Under the pieces are notes generated by a model. The model ran no database searches, was not told the origin of the DNA, and saw only the letters and a list, made by a program, of their open reading frames with translations. Positions 52,063-63,692 of a DNA stretch of 64,000 nucleotides are shown in pieces. Position 1 is the first letter of the stretch. Each line of letters opens with the position of its first letter. This DNA is from Mahella australiensis 50-1 BON (GTDB taxonomy: Bacteria; Bacillota; Clostridia; Mahellales; Mahellaceae): contig NC_015520.1 of assembly GCF_000213255.1 (NCBI RefSeq), forward strand, positions 1,446,001-1,510,000. Direction: 5' to 3'. Position numbers and translations under genes: made by a program.

Positions 52063-55000
52063 CTACTTAGCTCCTGAAAGCAGAGCCTTTTCCACGTCTT
52101 TGAGGTTAATCGGCTCCAATTTCTGCCCCTGACGTTGTAAGCGCAGGCTATTGACCAATGCCCTTGCGGTATCCAAAGACGTGAGGCATGGGATGGATTG
52201 CTCTACTGCCAACCGCCGTATCTTAAATCCGTCCCTTTGAGGCTGCCTGCCTTTGGTAGGCGTGTTTATAACGAACTTCACCTTGCCTTCGAGCATTAGA
52301 TCCATTATATTAGGGCTTCCTTCGTTAATTTTGTTAACGACGTTGGCGGCTACATAGTTGGCGTTAAGCACATGGGCGGTACCGGCTGTGGCCACTATAT
52401 TATACCCCATATCTTGAAATGCCTGGGCTATCTCGATTAATTCATATTTATCGGCGTCAGCTACGGTCATCAGCACATAACCGCCGTCAGATACAGCATC
52501 TAATTTTATGCCGCTGGCCAATAGACCTTTATATAGGGCTTCTGAATACTCTTTTGCTATGCCCAGCACTTCGCCTGTGGATTTCATCTCCGGCCCCAAG
52601 CCTACCTCCACATCCGGCAGCTTATCGAATGAGAATACAGGCACTTTTACCGCTATATATTCGCCGGCTGGATGCAATCCCGTGCCATAGCCCATATCGC
52701 GAAGTTTCTCTCCCATAACGGCCCTAGTAGCGAGATTAACCATCGGTATACCAGTTACCTTGCTTATATACGGGACGGTACGGCTGGAACGTGGATTTAC
52801 TTCTATTATATATACATCGTCGTTATATACGATAAACTGTATATTGACCAAACCTATGACATGCAATGCTTTAGCTAATTTATAAGTATAGTCCACTATA
52901 ATATCCTGATGCTTCGCTGATATATTCTGCGCCGGATATACCGATATGCTGTCGCCCGAATGTACGCCTGCTCTTTCGACATGCTCCATAATACCGGGGA
53001 TCAGTATGTCCTGCCCATCGCATATGGCATCGACCTCTAGCTCTTTGCCCATGAGGTATTTATCGACCAGTATAGGATGTTCCTGCTTTACGCGGTTGAC
53101 TATGCCTATATATTCTTCTATGTCTTTATCGGAATGAGCTATCTCCATGCCCTGACCACCGAGTACATACGATGGCCTCACCAACACAGGATAGCCAAGT
53201 TTGTTGGCTGCATCCATAGCCTCTTGAACAGTGAATACCGTTGCTCCTGCCGGCCTTGGTATATTCAGTTCATTGAGGAGCTTATCGAACTCCTCTCTAT
53301 CCTCAGCCATATCTATATATAGTGGTTGCGTCCCTATTATAGGCATGCCCATGTCAGCTACTGGTTTGGTCAGCTTTATGGCCGTTTGGCCGCCGAATTG
53401 AACCACTACGCCCAATGGTTGCTCTGCTTCGAGAACATTGGCCACATCTTCGGCAGTCAAAGGCTCAAAGTACAGCCTATCGGATGTATCAAAATCAGTG
53501 CTGACGGTTTCAGGGTTATTATTGATAATTATGGTACCGTAGCCGGCTTCTCTCAACGCCCATACACAATGCACCGAACAATAGTCGAATTCTATGCCTT
53601 GACCTATGCGTATAGGGCCGGAGCCTAACACGACTACTTTCGGCTTGTCGAATGGCCGCCAGTCATCGCCTTGATCATATGTCGAATAATAGTACGGACT
53701 GACCGCTTCAAATTCGGCGGCACATGTATCCACCATCTTGAATACGGCTTTTATGCCGTACTGTTTCCTTAATTGCCTTACCTCATTCTCTGACATACCC
53801 AACCATTTTGCTATGGCTGCATCTGCAAACCCCATTTTTTTTGCCTTGAGCAGCGTTTCTTTATCGAGGGTATCACAACTCAATGTTTTTATATGTTCCT
53901 CTAAAGCAACTATATTGTTGATTTTATTCAAGAAGAAAAAGTCGATTTTTGTTATATCGTGTATATATTCCATGCTGAAGCCCCTGCGCAAAGCCTCAGC
54001 CACAACGAACAACCGTTCATCGCTTATCTCCGCTACCCTGGATTTGATCTCCTCGTCGGACAAGTGGTGTATATGATCCACTTCCAGCGAATATATGCCC
54101 AGCTCCAAGGAGCGCACTGCTTTGAGGAGACTGGCTTCGAGGTTTGTGCTTATAGCCATAACCTCGCCCGTAGCTTTCATCCGCGTACCCAGCGTCTTTT
54201 CGGCGTACACGAACTTATCGAATGGCCACTTGGGTATTTTAGTGACCACATAATCCAGCGTAGGTTCGAAACATGCATAAGTTTTGCCGGTAACGCTGTT
54301 TATTATCTCATCCAGCGTATACCCTACAGCTATCTTAGTGGCAACGCGCGCTATGGGATATCCGGTGGCTTTGGATGCCAATGCACTAGAACGGCTTACC
54401 CTCGGATTCACCTCTATCACAAAGTAATCCATGCTGTTCGGATCCAATGCAAATTGGACATTGCAGCCTCCTTCTATTTCCAAAGCGTTTATTATATTTA
54501 TAGAAGCTGACCGCAGCATCTGATATTCCTTATCCGACAGCGTCTGCGATGGGGCCACAACTATGCTATCCCCGGTATGGATGCCTACGGGATCTATATT
54601 TTCCATGTTACAGACGGTGATACAGTTTCCATTGCTGTCGCGCATAACCTCATATTCTATTTCCTTCCATCCTGCTATTGAAGGCTCCACTATCACCTGA
54701 TGTACGCGGCTCAATCTTAATCCATCTGAGGCTATACGGCGCAGTTCGTATTCATCGCGGGCTATGCCGCCCCCTGTGCCTCCTAGCGTATATGCCGGCC
54801 GCACTATTACAGGGTATCCCACCTTCCGGGCAAAAGCCAGTGCCGTATCGAGATCGTTGGCTATAACGTTATCCACTATGGGTTCGCCTATCGCTTTCAT
54901 GGTCTCCCTGAAAGCCTCACGGTCCTCGGCCTTCCTTATAGATTGTGCCGATGTGCCCAACAGTTTTATATTATATTTATCGAGTATGCCCTTTTCAGCC

Positions 55001-55305
55001 AGCTCCATTGCCAAGTTCAAACCGGTCTGACCTCCCAGAGTAGGCAACAGGCTGTCCGGATGCTCTCTTTGTATTATAGCTTCTATCATATCTACGGTTA
55101 ATGGTTCAATATAAACATTGTCGGCCATGTTCGTATCGGTCATGATGGTGGCCGGATTGCTATTGACCAATACCGTTTCTATGCCCTCCGCCTTCAAGGC
55201 CTGGCATGCTTGGGTACCCGCGTAGTCAAATTCGGCGGCTTGACCTATAATTATCGGCCCCGAACCTATGACCATGACCTTTTTCACATCATCTCTTTTT
55301 GGCAA
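52063..55305 (-). CDS. carB: carbamoyl-phosphate synthase large subunit
   Basis: 1080 aa, full length, two homologous ATP-grasp halves. Half 1 starts [21 protein letters not shown] with [13 protein letters not shown]; half 2 has [21 protein letters not shown] and [13 protein letters not shown]. The C-terminal MGS-like allosteric domain ([34 protein letters not shown], by parts) binds effectors. It makes carbamoyl phosphate from bicarbonate, ammonia and 2 ATP. The glutaminase partner carA is not next to it, which is unusual. It is the fifth gene of the pyr operon. Confidence 0.97.
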   Translation of the reverse strand: MPKRDDVKKVMVIGSGPIIIGQAAEFDYAGTQACQALKAEGIETVLVNSNPATIMTDTNMADNVYIEPLTVDMIEAIIQREHPDSLLPTLGGQTGLNLAMELAEKGILDKYNIKLLGTSAQSIRKAEDREAFRETMKAIGEPIVDNVIANDLDTALAFARKVGYPVIVRPAYTLGGTGGGIARDEYELRRIASDGLRLSRVHQVIVEPSIAGWKEIEYEVMRDSNGNCITVCNMENIDPVGIHTGDSIVVAPSQTLSDKEYQMLRSASINIINALEIEGGCNVQFALDPNSMDYFVIEVNPRVSRSSALASKATGYPIARVATKIAVGYTLDEIINSVTGKTYACFEPTLDYVVTKIPKWPFDKFVYAEKTLGTRMKATGEVMAISTNLEASLLKAVRSLELGIYSLEVDHIHHLSDEEIKSRVAEISDERLFVVAEALRRGFSMEYIHDITKIDFFFLNKINNIVALEEHIKTLSCDTLDKETLLKAKKMGFADAAIAKWLGMSENEVRQLRKQYGIKAVFKMVDTCAAEFEAVSPYYYSTYDQGDDWRPFDKPKVVVLGSGPIRIGQGIEFDYCSVHCVWALREAGYGTIIINNNPETVSTDFDTSDRLYFEPLTAEDVANVLEAEQPLGVVVQFGGQTAIKLTKPVADMGMPIIGTQPLYIDMAEDREEFDKLLNELNIPRPAGATVFTVQEAMDAANKLGYPVLVRPSYVLGGQGMEIAHSDKDIEEYIGIVNRVKQEHPILVDKYLMGKELEVDAICDGQDILIPGIMEHVERAGVHSGDSISVYPAQNISAKHQDIIVDYTYKLAKALHVIGLVNIQFIVYNDDVYIIEVNPRSSRTVPYISKVTGIPMVNLATRAVMGEKLRDMGYGTGLHPAGEYIAVKVPVFSFDKLPDVEVGLGPEMKSTGEVLGIAKEYSEALYKGLLASGIKLDAVSDGGYVLMTVADADKYELIEIAQAFQDMGYNIVATAGTAHVLNANYVAANVVNKINEGSPNIMDLMLEGKVKFVINTPTKGRQPQRDGFKIRRLAVEQSIPCLTSLDTARALVNSLRLQRQGQKLEPINLKDVEKALLSGAK

Positions 55306-55321
55306 TGTATTTATACTCCTC

Positions 55322-56263
55322 CTATCTCTTCATTATCATAGCGGTGGCTATGTCATTTCTCATATCTATGGCTTCGCAACGCGCAGCCTGATAAAATTCT
55401 TCGGGCTTGAAGGCTTTGCTCCATTTATCGCTTTTGTAAGCGCATATAATACTGCGCGAAGCGTTTACTATAGCGCCCAGGCCGTGTTCGTCGAAACCGT
55501 TTATTATATCCTCGGCAGATGCGCCTTGTGCGCCGTAGCCAGGCACCAAGAAATAAGTATGTTTCATATCCTGTCGCAGACGCAGCAACTGCTCCGGATA
55601 AGTAGCTCCTACCACTGCGCCTACAGCGCTGTAGCCAAACTGGCCTATAACATCCTGCCCCCATTCTTCCACAAGCTGCCCCACTATCTGATATATACTT
55701 TTGCCATCTCGAGTTACCACATCCTGAACCTGCCCGGAAGATGGATTGGATGTTTTTACTAGTATGAACAAGCCCTTATCATAGGCTTTACATGCATCTA
55801 CAAATGGCTTTATGCCATCGAATCCCAGATACGGATTTACTGTTATAAAATCCACATCAAAGGCGTTTTGCGCCACACCATCATCTATAAAGGTTTGCCC
55901 AAGATAGGCTGTAGCATAAGCTTGAGCCGTGGCTCCTATATCATTGCGCTTGACATCGCCTATGACTATAAGCCCCTTGCTCTTGGCATAGCGCGCCGTA
56001 TCGTTAAAGCATTTTATACCGTAGAAGCCGTACATCTCGTAATATGCCATCTGAATCTTGACTGCCGGGACTATATCATATACAGCATCTATTATGCTAC
56101 GGTTAAACTCCAGTATAGCCTCGCATGCCATTTTCATATCGATACCGGAAGCAAAATACCGTCTTTTTATATGTTCCGGTACATATTCGATACGCGTGTC
56201 CAGGCCTATGACCGTAGGATTTTGCTTTGCTACCGACGTTTCTATGAGTTTATCTATTATCAT
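55322..56263 (-). CDS. pyrF: orotidine 5'-phosphate decarboxylase (long form)
   Basis: 313 aa from ATG 56263 (GGGGGA upstream); the longer frame lies inside pyrC. It is the PyrF type 2 subfamily of about 300 aa, with [28 protein letters not shown], the catalytic [16 protein letters not shown] and [14 protein letters not shown]. It converts OMP to UMP. It overlaps pyrC by 14 nt and is followed 16 nt later by carB, occupying the place where carA is often found. Confidence 0.95.
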   Translation of the reverse strand: MIIDKLIETSVAKQNPTVIGLDTRIEYVPEHIKRRYFASGIDMKMACEAILEFNRSIIDAVYDIVPAVKIQMAYYEMYGFYGIKCFNDTARYAKSKGLIVIGDVKRNDIGATAQAYATAYLGQTFIDDGVAQNAFDVDFITVNPYLGFDGIKPFVDACKAYDKGLFILVKTSNPSSGQVQDVVTRDGKSIYQIVGQLVEEWGQDVIGQFGYSAVGAVVGATYPEQLLRLRQDMKHTYFLVPGYGAQGASAEDIINGFDEHGLGAIVNASRSIICAYKSDKWSKAFKPEEFYQAARCEAIDMRNDIATAMIMKR

Positions 56264-57566
56264 TGCCGTCCCCCTTCGCAATTTGTCCGCCGTAAAGGGC
56301 ATATCGTCCATTTACTATGGTATACAATACGCGCCCTTTTAATCGCATACCGTCATAGGGCGAATTTTTCCCATTAGATATGAATTTTCCTGTATCCACC
56401 GTATATTCGGCGTATGGATCCACTATAGCTACATCTGCGGGCAATCCAATCGATAATTGGCCGGCATTTATGCCCAATATATCGGCCGGCACATGCGTCA
56501 TCTTGGCTATGAACTGCATAGGTTCGAGTATGTCGGTATCGACCAGATAGGTTATGCCTACAGACAGCGCCGTCTCGAAGCCTGATATGCCAAAAGCCGC
56601 ATTATATATATCATCGCCCTTGCTTGATAGATCATGAGGTGCATGGTCTGTGGCTATAACATCTATGGTGCCATCTTTCAATCCTGATATTATAGCCTCT
56701 ACATCGGATGGCGATCGAAGCGGCGGATTAACTTTAGCCGCAGTATTATAGCCTTCAGCCATTTCATCGCTCAGAGAAAAATAATGAGGGCATGTTTCAC
56801 AAGTAACATTTATGCCCAAGCGTTTCGCCTGCCTTATCATTTCGACAGAGCCGGCAGTGCTGACATGGGCTATATGCAAACGCCCTCCTGTGGAAGCGGC
56901 CAATACGATATCGCGGGCTACAATGACCTCTTCGGCGGCTGCCGGTATGCCTTTCAATCCCAGGCGCGTGGCCACCGCTCCATCGTTTATAACGCCATCT
57001 GCCGCCAGTCCTTTATCCTCGCAGTGGGCTATGATGGGCATATCGAATGATAAAGCGTACTGCAAGGCCAATCTCATGATACGACTGTTTGCCACGCTGT
57101 CCCCGTCATCCGACAGCGCTACGGCACCGGCCTCTTTTAACATTCCAAAAGGTGCTAATTCCTTGCCTTCACGCCCTTTGGTTATACATCCGATCGGATA
57201 AACCTTTACTGCAGCCTCTTTCTCAGCTTTAAGGCGTATATATTCTACCATAAGCTTACTATCGATGGGGGGCTGGGTGTTAGGCATGCATGCTACCGAT
57301 GTAAAACCGCCGGCGGCGGCGCTGCGCGTACCTGTATATATGGTTTCTTTTGATTCGTAACCCGGTTCGCGGAGATGGCAGTGCATATCCACCAATCCTG
57401 GAACTATCCATAATCCGCCGGCATCTATGACGCTATCGGCATCGCATTCTATATTATCATCTATAACCTTGATGAAACCTTCTTCTATAAGAAGATCCGA
57501 TACCCTGTCGGTATGAGAAGATGGGTCTATTATACGGCCGCCTTTAACCAATATCCTCAATATCAT
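56250..57566 (-). CDS. pyrC: dihydroorotase (type I)
   Basis: 438 aa, amidohydrolase superfamily. Metal ligands in DMHCHLREPGYESKE, later His in AHCEDKGL and LHIAHVSTAGSV and Asp in IDVIATDHAPHDLSSKG; the loop MPNTQPPIDS is present. It cyclises carbamoyl aspartate. The ATG at 57566 follows AGGAGGAGGCG and overlaps the pyrB 3' end by 23 nt; a TTG 6 nt in is an alternative start. Confidence 0.95.
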   Translation of the reverse strand: MILRILVKGGRIIDPSSHTDRVSDLLIEEGFIKVIDDNIECDADSVIDAGGLWIVPGLVDMHCHLREPGYESKETIYTGTRSAAAGGFTSVACMPNTQPPIDSKLMVEYIRLKAEKEAAVKVYPIGCITKGREGKELAPFGMLKEAGAVALSDDGDSVANSRIMRLALQYALSFDMPIIAHCEDKGLAADGVINDGAVATRLGLKGIPAAAEEVIVARDIVLAASTGGRLHIAHVSTAGSVEMIRQAKRLGINVTCETCPHYFSLSDEMAEGYNTAAKVNPPLRSPSDVEAIISGLKDGTIDVIATDHAPHDLSSKGDDIYNAAFGISGFETALSVGITYLVDTDILEPMQFIAKMTHVPADILGINAGQLSIGLPADVAIVDPYAEYTVDTGKFISNGKNSPYDGMRLKGRVLYTIVNGRYALYGGQIAKGDGNDNR

Positions 57567-58494
57567 CGCCTCCTCCTAATATAAGATACAATAATGCCAT
57601 GCGTACGGCCACACCGTTTGTAACCTGCCGGCTTATGACCGATTGCGGTCCATTTATGATATCCGCGCTTATTTCCACGCCGATGTTGGCCGGCCTGGGG
57701 TGCATCAATATGGCATCACCCTTGGCCATAGCCAGCCTTTGAGCGTTTATACCGAAATAGCGTGTATATTCGGCCAGCGAAGGTACAAGGCCGGCGCTTT
57801 GCCTCTCCCTTTGCATGCGCAGGCCCATCACCACATCAGCGTCTTTTATGGCATACTCGACGTCGGACGATACTTGCGCTCCCATAGCCTCGATATCCTT
57901 CGGCAGCAGAGTGGGCGGCCCTGCAACTACAACCTGCGCGCCCATTTTGGTTAAGCCCCATATATTGCTGCGCGCCACGCGGCTGTGATATATATCGCCT
58001 ACTATAGCGACTTTTAATCCATCCAAACAGCCTTTGTATTCAAGCATGGTATACATGTCCAAAAGGGCTTGGGTAGGATGTTCATTCATACCATCTCCGG
58101 CATTTATGATAGGTACATCGATCTTTGACGCCATGACGGTCGGAGCACCTGAATACGGATGCCTTATGACAATAGCATCGGCCGCCATCATGGCTATGGT
58201 ATCCAGGGTATCTTCCAGCGATTCTCCTTTCGCCACGCTGCTGCCTTGTGCAGACATCGATACAACGTGCGCGCCTAAGTACTTGGCGGCTAGTTCAAAA
58301 GAAAGGCGCGTGCGCGTGCTGTTTTCATAGAACACTATAGCCACGCTTTTGCCAGATAAAAATTCCATATCCTTTTTGCCTTGTTGTAATAAAGCTTTCA
58401 TCTTAGCCGTGGTATGCAATATTAGATCTATGGTATCTTTGGACATGTCTCTCAGGCCAAGTATATCATATCCATGTAATGCAGTCTGTCGCAT
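57544..58494 (-). CDS. pyrB: aspartate carbamoyltransferase, catalytic subunit
   Basis: 316 aa. Carbamoyl-phosphate site YENSTRTRLSFELA, RHPYSGAPT, the GDGMNEHPTQALLDMYT motif, AIVGDIYHSRVARSN and VVMGLRMQRERQSAG are present. There is no pyrI regulatory gene, as in Firmicutes that regulate through PyrR. It makes carbamoyl aspartate. An internal terminator separates it from pyrR. Confidence 0.96.
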   Translation of the reverse strand: MRQTALHGYDILGLRDMSKDTIDLILHTTAKMKALLQQGKKDMEFLSGKSVAIVFYENSTRTRLSFELAAKYLGAHVVSMSAQGSSVAKGESLEDTLDTIAMMAADAIVIRHPYSGAPTVMASKIDVPIINAGDGMNEHPTQALLDMYTMLEYKGCLDGLKVAIVGDIYHSRVARSNIWGLTKMGAQVVVAGPPTLLPKDIEAMGAQVSSDVEYAIKDADVVMGLRMQRERQSAGLVPSLAEYTRYFGINAQRLAMAKGDAILMHPRPANIGVEISADIINGPQSVISRQVTNGVAVRMALLYLILGGGDDIEDIG

Positions 58495-58511
58495 TTATTC
58501 CTCCTTTTGTT

Positions 58512-59204
<693 letters not shown>

Positions 59205-59247
59205 TCATAAAGAAACAGCGATGTCTATAGGGAATTTTTATGTGTCC

Positions 59248-60339
59248 TTATACGCTTACACCGAAATAGCCCTGTACTATCAGGCCGAAGATATAAGAAA
59301 CTCCGGCGGCACCCAAGCCGGATACTACCATCTCTATTATCTTACCCTTTATATTCGCATTGCCTGCAGATATTGAGACTATGGTAGCTACTGCAGCGAG
59401 CGCAATGCCCGCCAGAACAGCCGACAGTATGAGCGCTGATATTGAGGATGGCAGCAAAAAGTACGGCAGTACGGGAAAGGCTACCCCCACTATATAAGCA
59501 AGCCCGGTAAAAGCCGCCGAACGTATCTCATTCTCGTCGTTCTCCTCTATCAAAAGCTCTATCATAGACTCTTGGTTTTCACCTATCCTATCGGTAACTT
59601 CTTTCCCCACATCTTCGGGCATACCGGATTCGGTAAGTTTATCGAGCAATTCCTGTTTGGCCCTGTCCTTGGATACTCCAAAAAGCAATTCCATTTTCCT
59701 CCGTATCCCTTCGTTTACCTGCCTTTGCGACCTTACCGATATAAATGTGCCGATAGCCATCGACATCGCCCCCGCCAATCCTACTACAAGGCCGTTTATG
59801 CCAACGAACAAAGGATTGGACGGGTATACTGCCGAAAGCCCCGTCACCGCTCCTAAAAGCTCTACCAAGCCGTCGTTCATACCTAGTATGAAATCCCTAA
59901 CGTTGTTTACCGGCATCACGCTCTTTTGGTTCTCAAAGAAGCTCTCATGATCCAATTCATCCTCGATTATCTTATTTAACCCTTCTTTTTCTTCTGTAGT
60001 TAAGTCCCCCGATGAAAGGAACTCGGCGTAAGCCTCTATGCTAGTGGATTCTCCCATTTCAAGGATCGACGTATAAAGCCCGGCGCCAAGCAGTTTCCTC
60101 AAAAATTTAGAAAGCGTTAGTTTTAGATTGCCAGTGCTTGACTTCGGTTCATATCCTCGATTTTTCAAAAATATATACCAAAATTTAACATGTTCTGCTT
60201 CGATATCATGAAGTTCGAGAAATTTGCTCTTGTTTGCGCTGTCGCTTTCGCTTTTAGCCAAATAAAAATACAGTTTGGCTGCATCGAATTCCTCTTTGTA
60301 AAAGGAATACGCTTTTTTTATACTATCTGTCACCATCAT
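59248..60339 (-). CDS. ferritin-like / VIT1 (CCC1) membrane fusion protein
   Basis: 363 aa. Residues 1-145 form a ferritin/rubrerythrin-like helical domain with E and ExxH pairs (YKEEFDAAKLYFYLA, LHDIEAEHVKFW, EMGESTSIEAYAEF, IEDELDHESFF). Residues 150-363 form a VIT1/CCC1 transporter domain with FILGMNDGLVELLGAVTGLSA, AMSMAIGTFISVRSQRQ and three or four more helices. The family (bacterial MbfA, plant VIT1) moves Fe2+ or Mn2+; the fused diiron domain may oxidise or sense iron. It overlaps the upstream acetyltransferase gene by 17 nt. Confidence 0.9.
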   Translation of the reverse strand: MMVTDSIKKAYSFYKEEFDAAKLYFYLAKSESDSANKSKFLELHDIEAEHVKFWYIFLKNRGYEPKSSTGNLKLTLSKFLRKLLGAGLYTSILEMGESTSIEAYAEFLSSGDLTTEEKEGLNKIIEDELDHESFFENQKSVMPVNNVRDFILGMNDGLVELLGAVTGLSAVYPSNPLFVGINGLVVGLAGAMSMAIGTFISVRSQRQVNEGIRRKMELLFGVSKDRAKQELLDKLTESGMPEDVGKEVTDRIGENQESMIELLIEENDENEIRSAAFTGLAYIVGVAFPVLPYFLLPSSISALILSAVLAGIALAAVATIVSISAGNANIKGKIIEMVVSGLGAAGVSYIFGLIVQGYFGVSV

Positions 60340-60835
60340 CGCCCCCTATAATATATTGCATATAGATCACGTCCAGCCATCGATCGAATTTATAGCCAGC
60401 TTCCCTTATACATCCTGCAGTCTGAAAGCCCATCTTCCGATGAAGTTTTATGCTGGCTTCATTATCGCCGGCTATAACAGCTATGATATTATGATACTTA
60501 AATCTTTTGGCACTGCCTACAAGATGCTGTAAAATAAGCGTGCCAGCACCTATGCGCTGGTACTCTGGATCTATATATATCGAATCCTCAACGGTAAATC
60601 TATAACCTGGTCTCGCAGCAAACTGGCTTAAACTGCCCCATCCTATTACGTCCTTGTTATATGTAGCTACCAACACAGGATATCGATTATTATGAGATAA
60701 AAACCATCTATATCTGTCATCCATAGACGGAGGCTCTATATCGAATGAGGATGTAGTATGCAGCACAGCATACCTGTATATGCGGTTTATATCCTCTAAA
60801 TCTCCGACCACAGCATTCCTGACAACGATGCCCAT
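60323..60835 (-). CDS. GNAT acetyltransferase, PAT/BAR (phosphinothricin)-like
   Basis: 170 aa. A GNAT fold with NRIYRYAVLHTTSSFDIEPPS at the N-terminal side, the acetyl-CoA pyrophosphate loop QRIGAGTLILQHLV and IAVIAGDNEASIKLHRKMGFQ, the landmarks of the PAT/BAR/YncA branch that acetylates amino-acid-like amines (for example methionine sulfoximine or phosphinothricin). The natural substrate is not known. Translational overlap with the iron transporter is unusual, and no functional link is evident. Confidence 0.88.
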   Translation of the reverse strand: MGIVVRNAVVGDLEDINRIYRYAVLHTTSSFDIEPPSMDDRYRWFLSHNNRYPVLVATYNKDVIGWGSLSQFAARPGYRFTVEDSIYIDPEYQRIGAGTLILQHLVGSAKRFKYHNIIAVIAGDNEASIKLHRKMGFQTAGCIREAGYKFDRWLDVIYMQYIIGGDDGDR

Positions 60836-60914
60836 AAATGCGGTTTTACCCCCTTATACGTGAAATATAGTATAACCTATTATAGCAGATTTGTGTCCAT
60901 AATACCATCCGCAT

Positions 60915-60943
60915 TTGCATTTACCACTGTAGGGGTCTATAAT
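60915..60943 (+). promoter_or_regulatory. sigma-A promoter of the MATE gene
   Basis: TTGCAT (60915-60920), 17-bp spacer, TATAAT (60938-60943), 50 nt before the start. Confidence 0.8.
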
Positions 60944-60993
60944 ATTAGCATGGTAACCAATCAACTATTATTTGCAAGAAAGGGTTTGCTGTA

Positions 60994-62433
60994 ATGTCTC
61001 ATAAAGATGAAGAGAATATGATCAAGGAGGAAATTGAGGAAGGATATCCGGAAATATTGGGAAATACACTTCAAAAAAATTTTTTTGTAGAAGAATTAGC
61101 GCAAAATGAATCATTATTAAATAAACGCATATGGACATTGGCATGGCCGGCCATGTTGGAGCTGTTGCTTATGTCTCTTTTCGGTATGATCGATATGGTC
61201 ATGGTAGGAAATATAAACAAGCAATCTTTGGCAGCAGTCGGCTTGACTAATCAACCTACACAATTAGCCTTGGCTGTGTTTCAGGCCCTCAACGTAGGCA
61301 GCACGGCTTTAGTGGCGCGCTTTATAGGTGCGGGCGACAGAGAAAAGGCTAAAGCTGTAGTTCGGCAGTCGCTGGTTCTAGTGCTTATAATGGGCACAGC
61401 CGTTAGTATATTAGGATTCATATTTGCAGAAGACGTCGTAGCCTTTATGGGCGCAGAATCCGATGTATTGCCGCTTGGCACGATATACTTTCAAATAATA
61501 TCGGTTGGATGGATATTCACCACTATATCGATGGGCATGGCAGCCGTATTAAGAGGCGTCGGCGACACTATGACGCCAATGCGTTACAATGTAATCTCAA
61601 ATTTACTCAATGTGTTGGGCAACTATATATTTATATACGGCAAATTGGGATTTCCCGCTATGGGGGTGGCTGGTGCGGCCCTTTCCACTACTATAACTCG
61701 CAGCATAGCAGCAATTATGGCATTATATGTTATTTACAAGCCTGGTTCGAGCATAGGTTTATCGCTTAAAGACAACTACCGCTTCGATAAGGATTTATTA
61801 AAACGCTTGTTGAATGTGGGGCTGCCTTCTGCTGCGGAACAACTATTGCTGCGTACTGGGCAACTCGTGTTTGTACGCACGGTGGCCAGTTTAGGCACTG
61901 CTGTAATAGCTGCTCATCAGATAGTACTAAATGTATTCGGCCTATCATTTACGCCAGGGCAAGCTTTTGGTATGGCGGCTACTACTCTGGTTGGGCAAAG
62001 CCTTGGCGCTAGAAGACCCGATATTGCCGAACGATGCGGTTATGCAGCTCGCCGGATAGGTATGTATATAGCCATGAGTATGGCTGTTGCATTTTTCTTC
62101 TTTGGTTCTTACATAGCCGACCTATTTACAAATGAGCCGGATATAATAGCTATGGCGGCTACATCTATGAAAATAATAGCGGTTATACAGCCGATGCAAT
62201 CGACGCAATTTATATTGGCCGGGGCTCTAAGAGGTGCCGGCGATACGCGGTGGCCTCTATACTCTTCATTTATAGGCATCTGGGGTATACGTATTGTATT
62301 GGCCAAATTATTTATAGAAATGGGATGGGGATTGGTCGGCGCATGGCTAGCGCAAGGGTGCGATCAGATATTTCGTTCCATATTCATTTACAGCCGCTAT
62401 AAGACGGGGTATTGGAAAAAGATCCGAGTTTAG
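60994..62433 (+). CDS. MATE-family multidrug/metabolite exporter
   Basis: 479 aa. The duplicated 6+6 helix MATE fold begins after a hydrophilic N-terminal stretch of about 40 residues (acidic, EEIEEGYPEILGNTL). RIWTLAWPAMLELLLMSLFGMIDMVMVG and the repeated GVGDTMTPMRYN / GAGDTRWPLYSS motifs are typical. It is a Na+- or H+-driven exporter, and the substrate is unknown. The 50-nt leader has no riboswitch. It has a shared terminator with proA. Confidence 0.92.
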   Translation: MSHKDEENMIKEEIEEGYPEILGNTLQKNFFVEELAQNESLLNKRIWTLAWPAMLELLLMSLFGMIDMVMVGNINKQSLAAVGLTNQPTQLALAVFQALNVGSTALVARFIGAGDREKAKAVVRQSLVLVLIMGTAVSILGFIFAEDVVAFMGAESDVLPLGTIYFQIISVGWIFTTISMGMAAVLRGVGDTMTPMRYNVISNLLNVLGNYIFIYGKLGFPAMGVAGAALSTTITRSIAAIMALYVIYKPGSSIGLSLKDNYRFDKDLLKRLLNVGLPSAAEQLLLRTGQLVFVRTVASLGTAVIAAHQIVLNVFGLSFTPGQAFGMAATTLVGQSLGARRPDIAERCGYAARRIGMYIAMSMAVAFFFFGSYIADLFTNEPDIIAMAATSMKIIAVIQPMQSTQFILAGALRGAGDTRWPLYSSFIGIWGIRIVLAKLFIEMGWGLVGAWLAQGCDQIFRSIFIYSRYKTGYWKKIRV

Positions 62434-62446
62434 CCCGGATCTTTTT
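62416..62446. terminator. bidirectional terminator between MATE and proA genes
   Basis: AAAAAGATCCG (62416-62426) pairs with CGGATCTTTTT (62436-62446). The A- and T-runs make it work on both strands; it covers both stop codons. Confidence 0.9.
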
Positions 62447-63692
62447 ATGCTCTTATTTGTCCGTTACCGTATATAATGTACTTTATAGTGGTCAACTCCT
62501 TTAATCCCATAGGTCCTCTGGCATGCAGCTTTTGCGTGCTTATGCCTATCTCGGCTCCGAAGCCGAATTCTCCTCCGTCAGTGAACCGCGTGGAAGCGTT
62601 GACGTAAACGGCCGCGGCGTCTACTTCCTGTAAAAACCGCTGGGCATGTTGATAATCGTTGGTTACTATAGCCTCTGAATGTTTTGTGCCGTATTTATTT
62701 ACATGTTCTATTGCTTGATCGATGCCGTCTACCACCTTGACAGCCAATATATAATCCAGGTATTCAGTAGCCCAATCCTCTTCTGTAGCAGCTTTACAAC
62801 TCGGATATATAGAACACGTTACCTTGCAACCACGCAGTTCCACATTCTTTTGCTCCAAAGCTGGCAAAGCAACAGGCAAAAACGCCTCCGCTATGGCCTT
62901 ATCTACGAGCAATGTTTCAGCTGCATTGCATACGGCCGGGCGACTGGTCTTTGCATTTACTATTATGTCGGTGGCCATGTTTATATCGGCGTCGCCGTCT
63001 ACATAAACGTGACAATTGCCCACTCCTGTCTCAATAGTAGGTACAGTAGCATTCTCCACAACTGTACGTATGAGACCGGCACCACCCCGCGGTATCAGCA
63101 CGTCTATATAGCCATGAAGTTTCATCATATCGACAGCGCTTTGCCTGTCGGTATCCTCTATTAATTGTATGGAGTTCTCGGGAATGCCGACTTGTGTTGC
63201 TGCTTTCGCTAATATATCCACAATGGCCTTATTTGAATTAATAGCCTCTGAACCGCCGCGCAGGATAACGGCATTGCCGGTTTTAAGGCATAAACCCACC
63301 GCATCTGCGGTAACATTGGGCCGCGCCTCGTATATTATGCCTATAACGCCCAGTGGCACACGCTGCTGGCCTATGAGCAAGCCATTCGGGCGCTTCCACA
63401 TAGACACGACCTCACCCACAGGATCGGACAAATCCCTGACCATGCGCAAGCCATCGGCCATCTGAGCTATGCGTTTGTCATTTAACGACAATCTATCCAG
63501 CATAGCTGTACCGATACCGCGCGCTTTAGCATCGTTAATGTCATTTGTATTGGCGGATAATATTCTATCCTTATTGCTTTCCAAAGCGTCAGCCATGGCA
63601 TCTAGCGCCTGATTTTTAATCGCGGTGGAAGCATTGGCTAATGGATAAGCTGCCTGTCTGGCCCGTTTTCCTATTTCTTGTACGCTCAACAT
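62445..63692 (-). CDS. proA: glutamate-5-semialdehyde dehydrogenase (gamma-glutamyl phosphate reductase)
   Basis: 415 aa, ALDH superfamily ProA. N-terminal GKRARQAAYPLANAS, then IGQQRVPLGVIGIIYEARPNVTADA, GNAVILRGGSEAI, the catalytic Cys in VCNAAETLLVD and the family block GAEIGISTQKLHARGPMGLKELTT (by parts). It reduces glutamyl phosphate to the semialdehyde in proline synthesis. Its start overlaps the proB stop by 7 nt. Confidence 0.96.
   Translation of the reverse strand: MLSVQEIGKRARQAAYPLANASTAIKNQALDAMADALESNKDRILSANTNDINDAKARGIGTAMLDRLSLNDKRIAQMADGLRMVRDLSDPVGEVVSMWKRPNGLLIGQQRVPLGVIGIIYEARPNVTADAVGLCLKTGNAVILRGGSEAINSNKAIVDILAKAATQVGIPENSIQLIEDTDRQSAVDMMKLHGYIDVLIPRGGAGLIRTVVENATVPTIETGVGNCHVYVDGDADINMATDIIVNAKTSRPAVCNAAETLLVDKAIAEAFLPVALPALEQKNVELRGCKVTCSIYPSCKAATEEDWATEYLDYILAVKVVDGIDQAIEHVNKYGTKHSEAIVTNDYQHAQRFLQEVDAAAVYVNASTRFTDGGEFGFGAEIGISTQKLHARGPMGLKELTTIKYIIYGNGQIRA

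Noticed and set aside
53959-54510. 183-codon open frame opposite carB
   Set aside because: It lies wholly antisense to a well-conserved carB region and reads as low-complexity antisense sequence, without a ribosome site.
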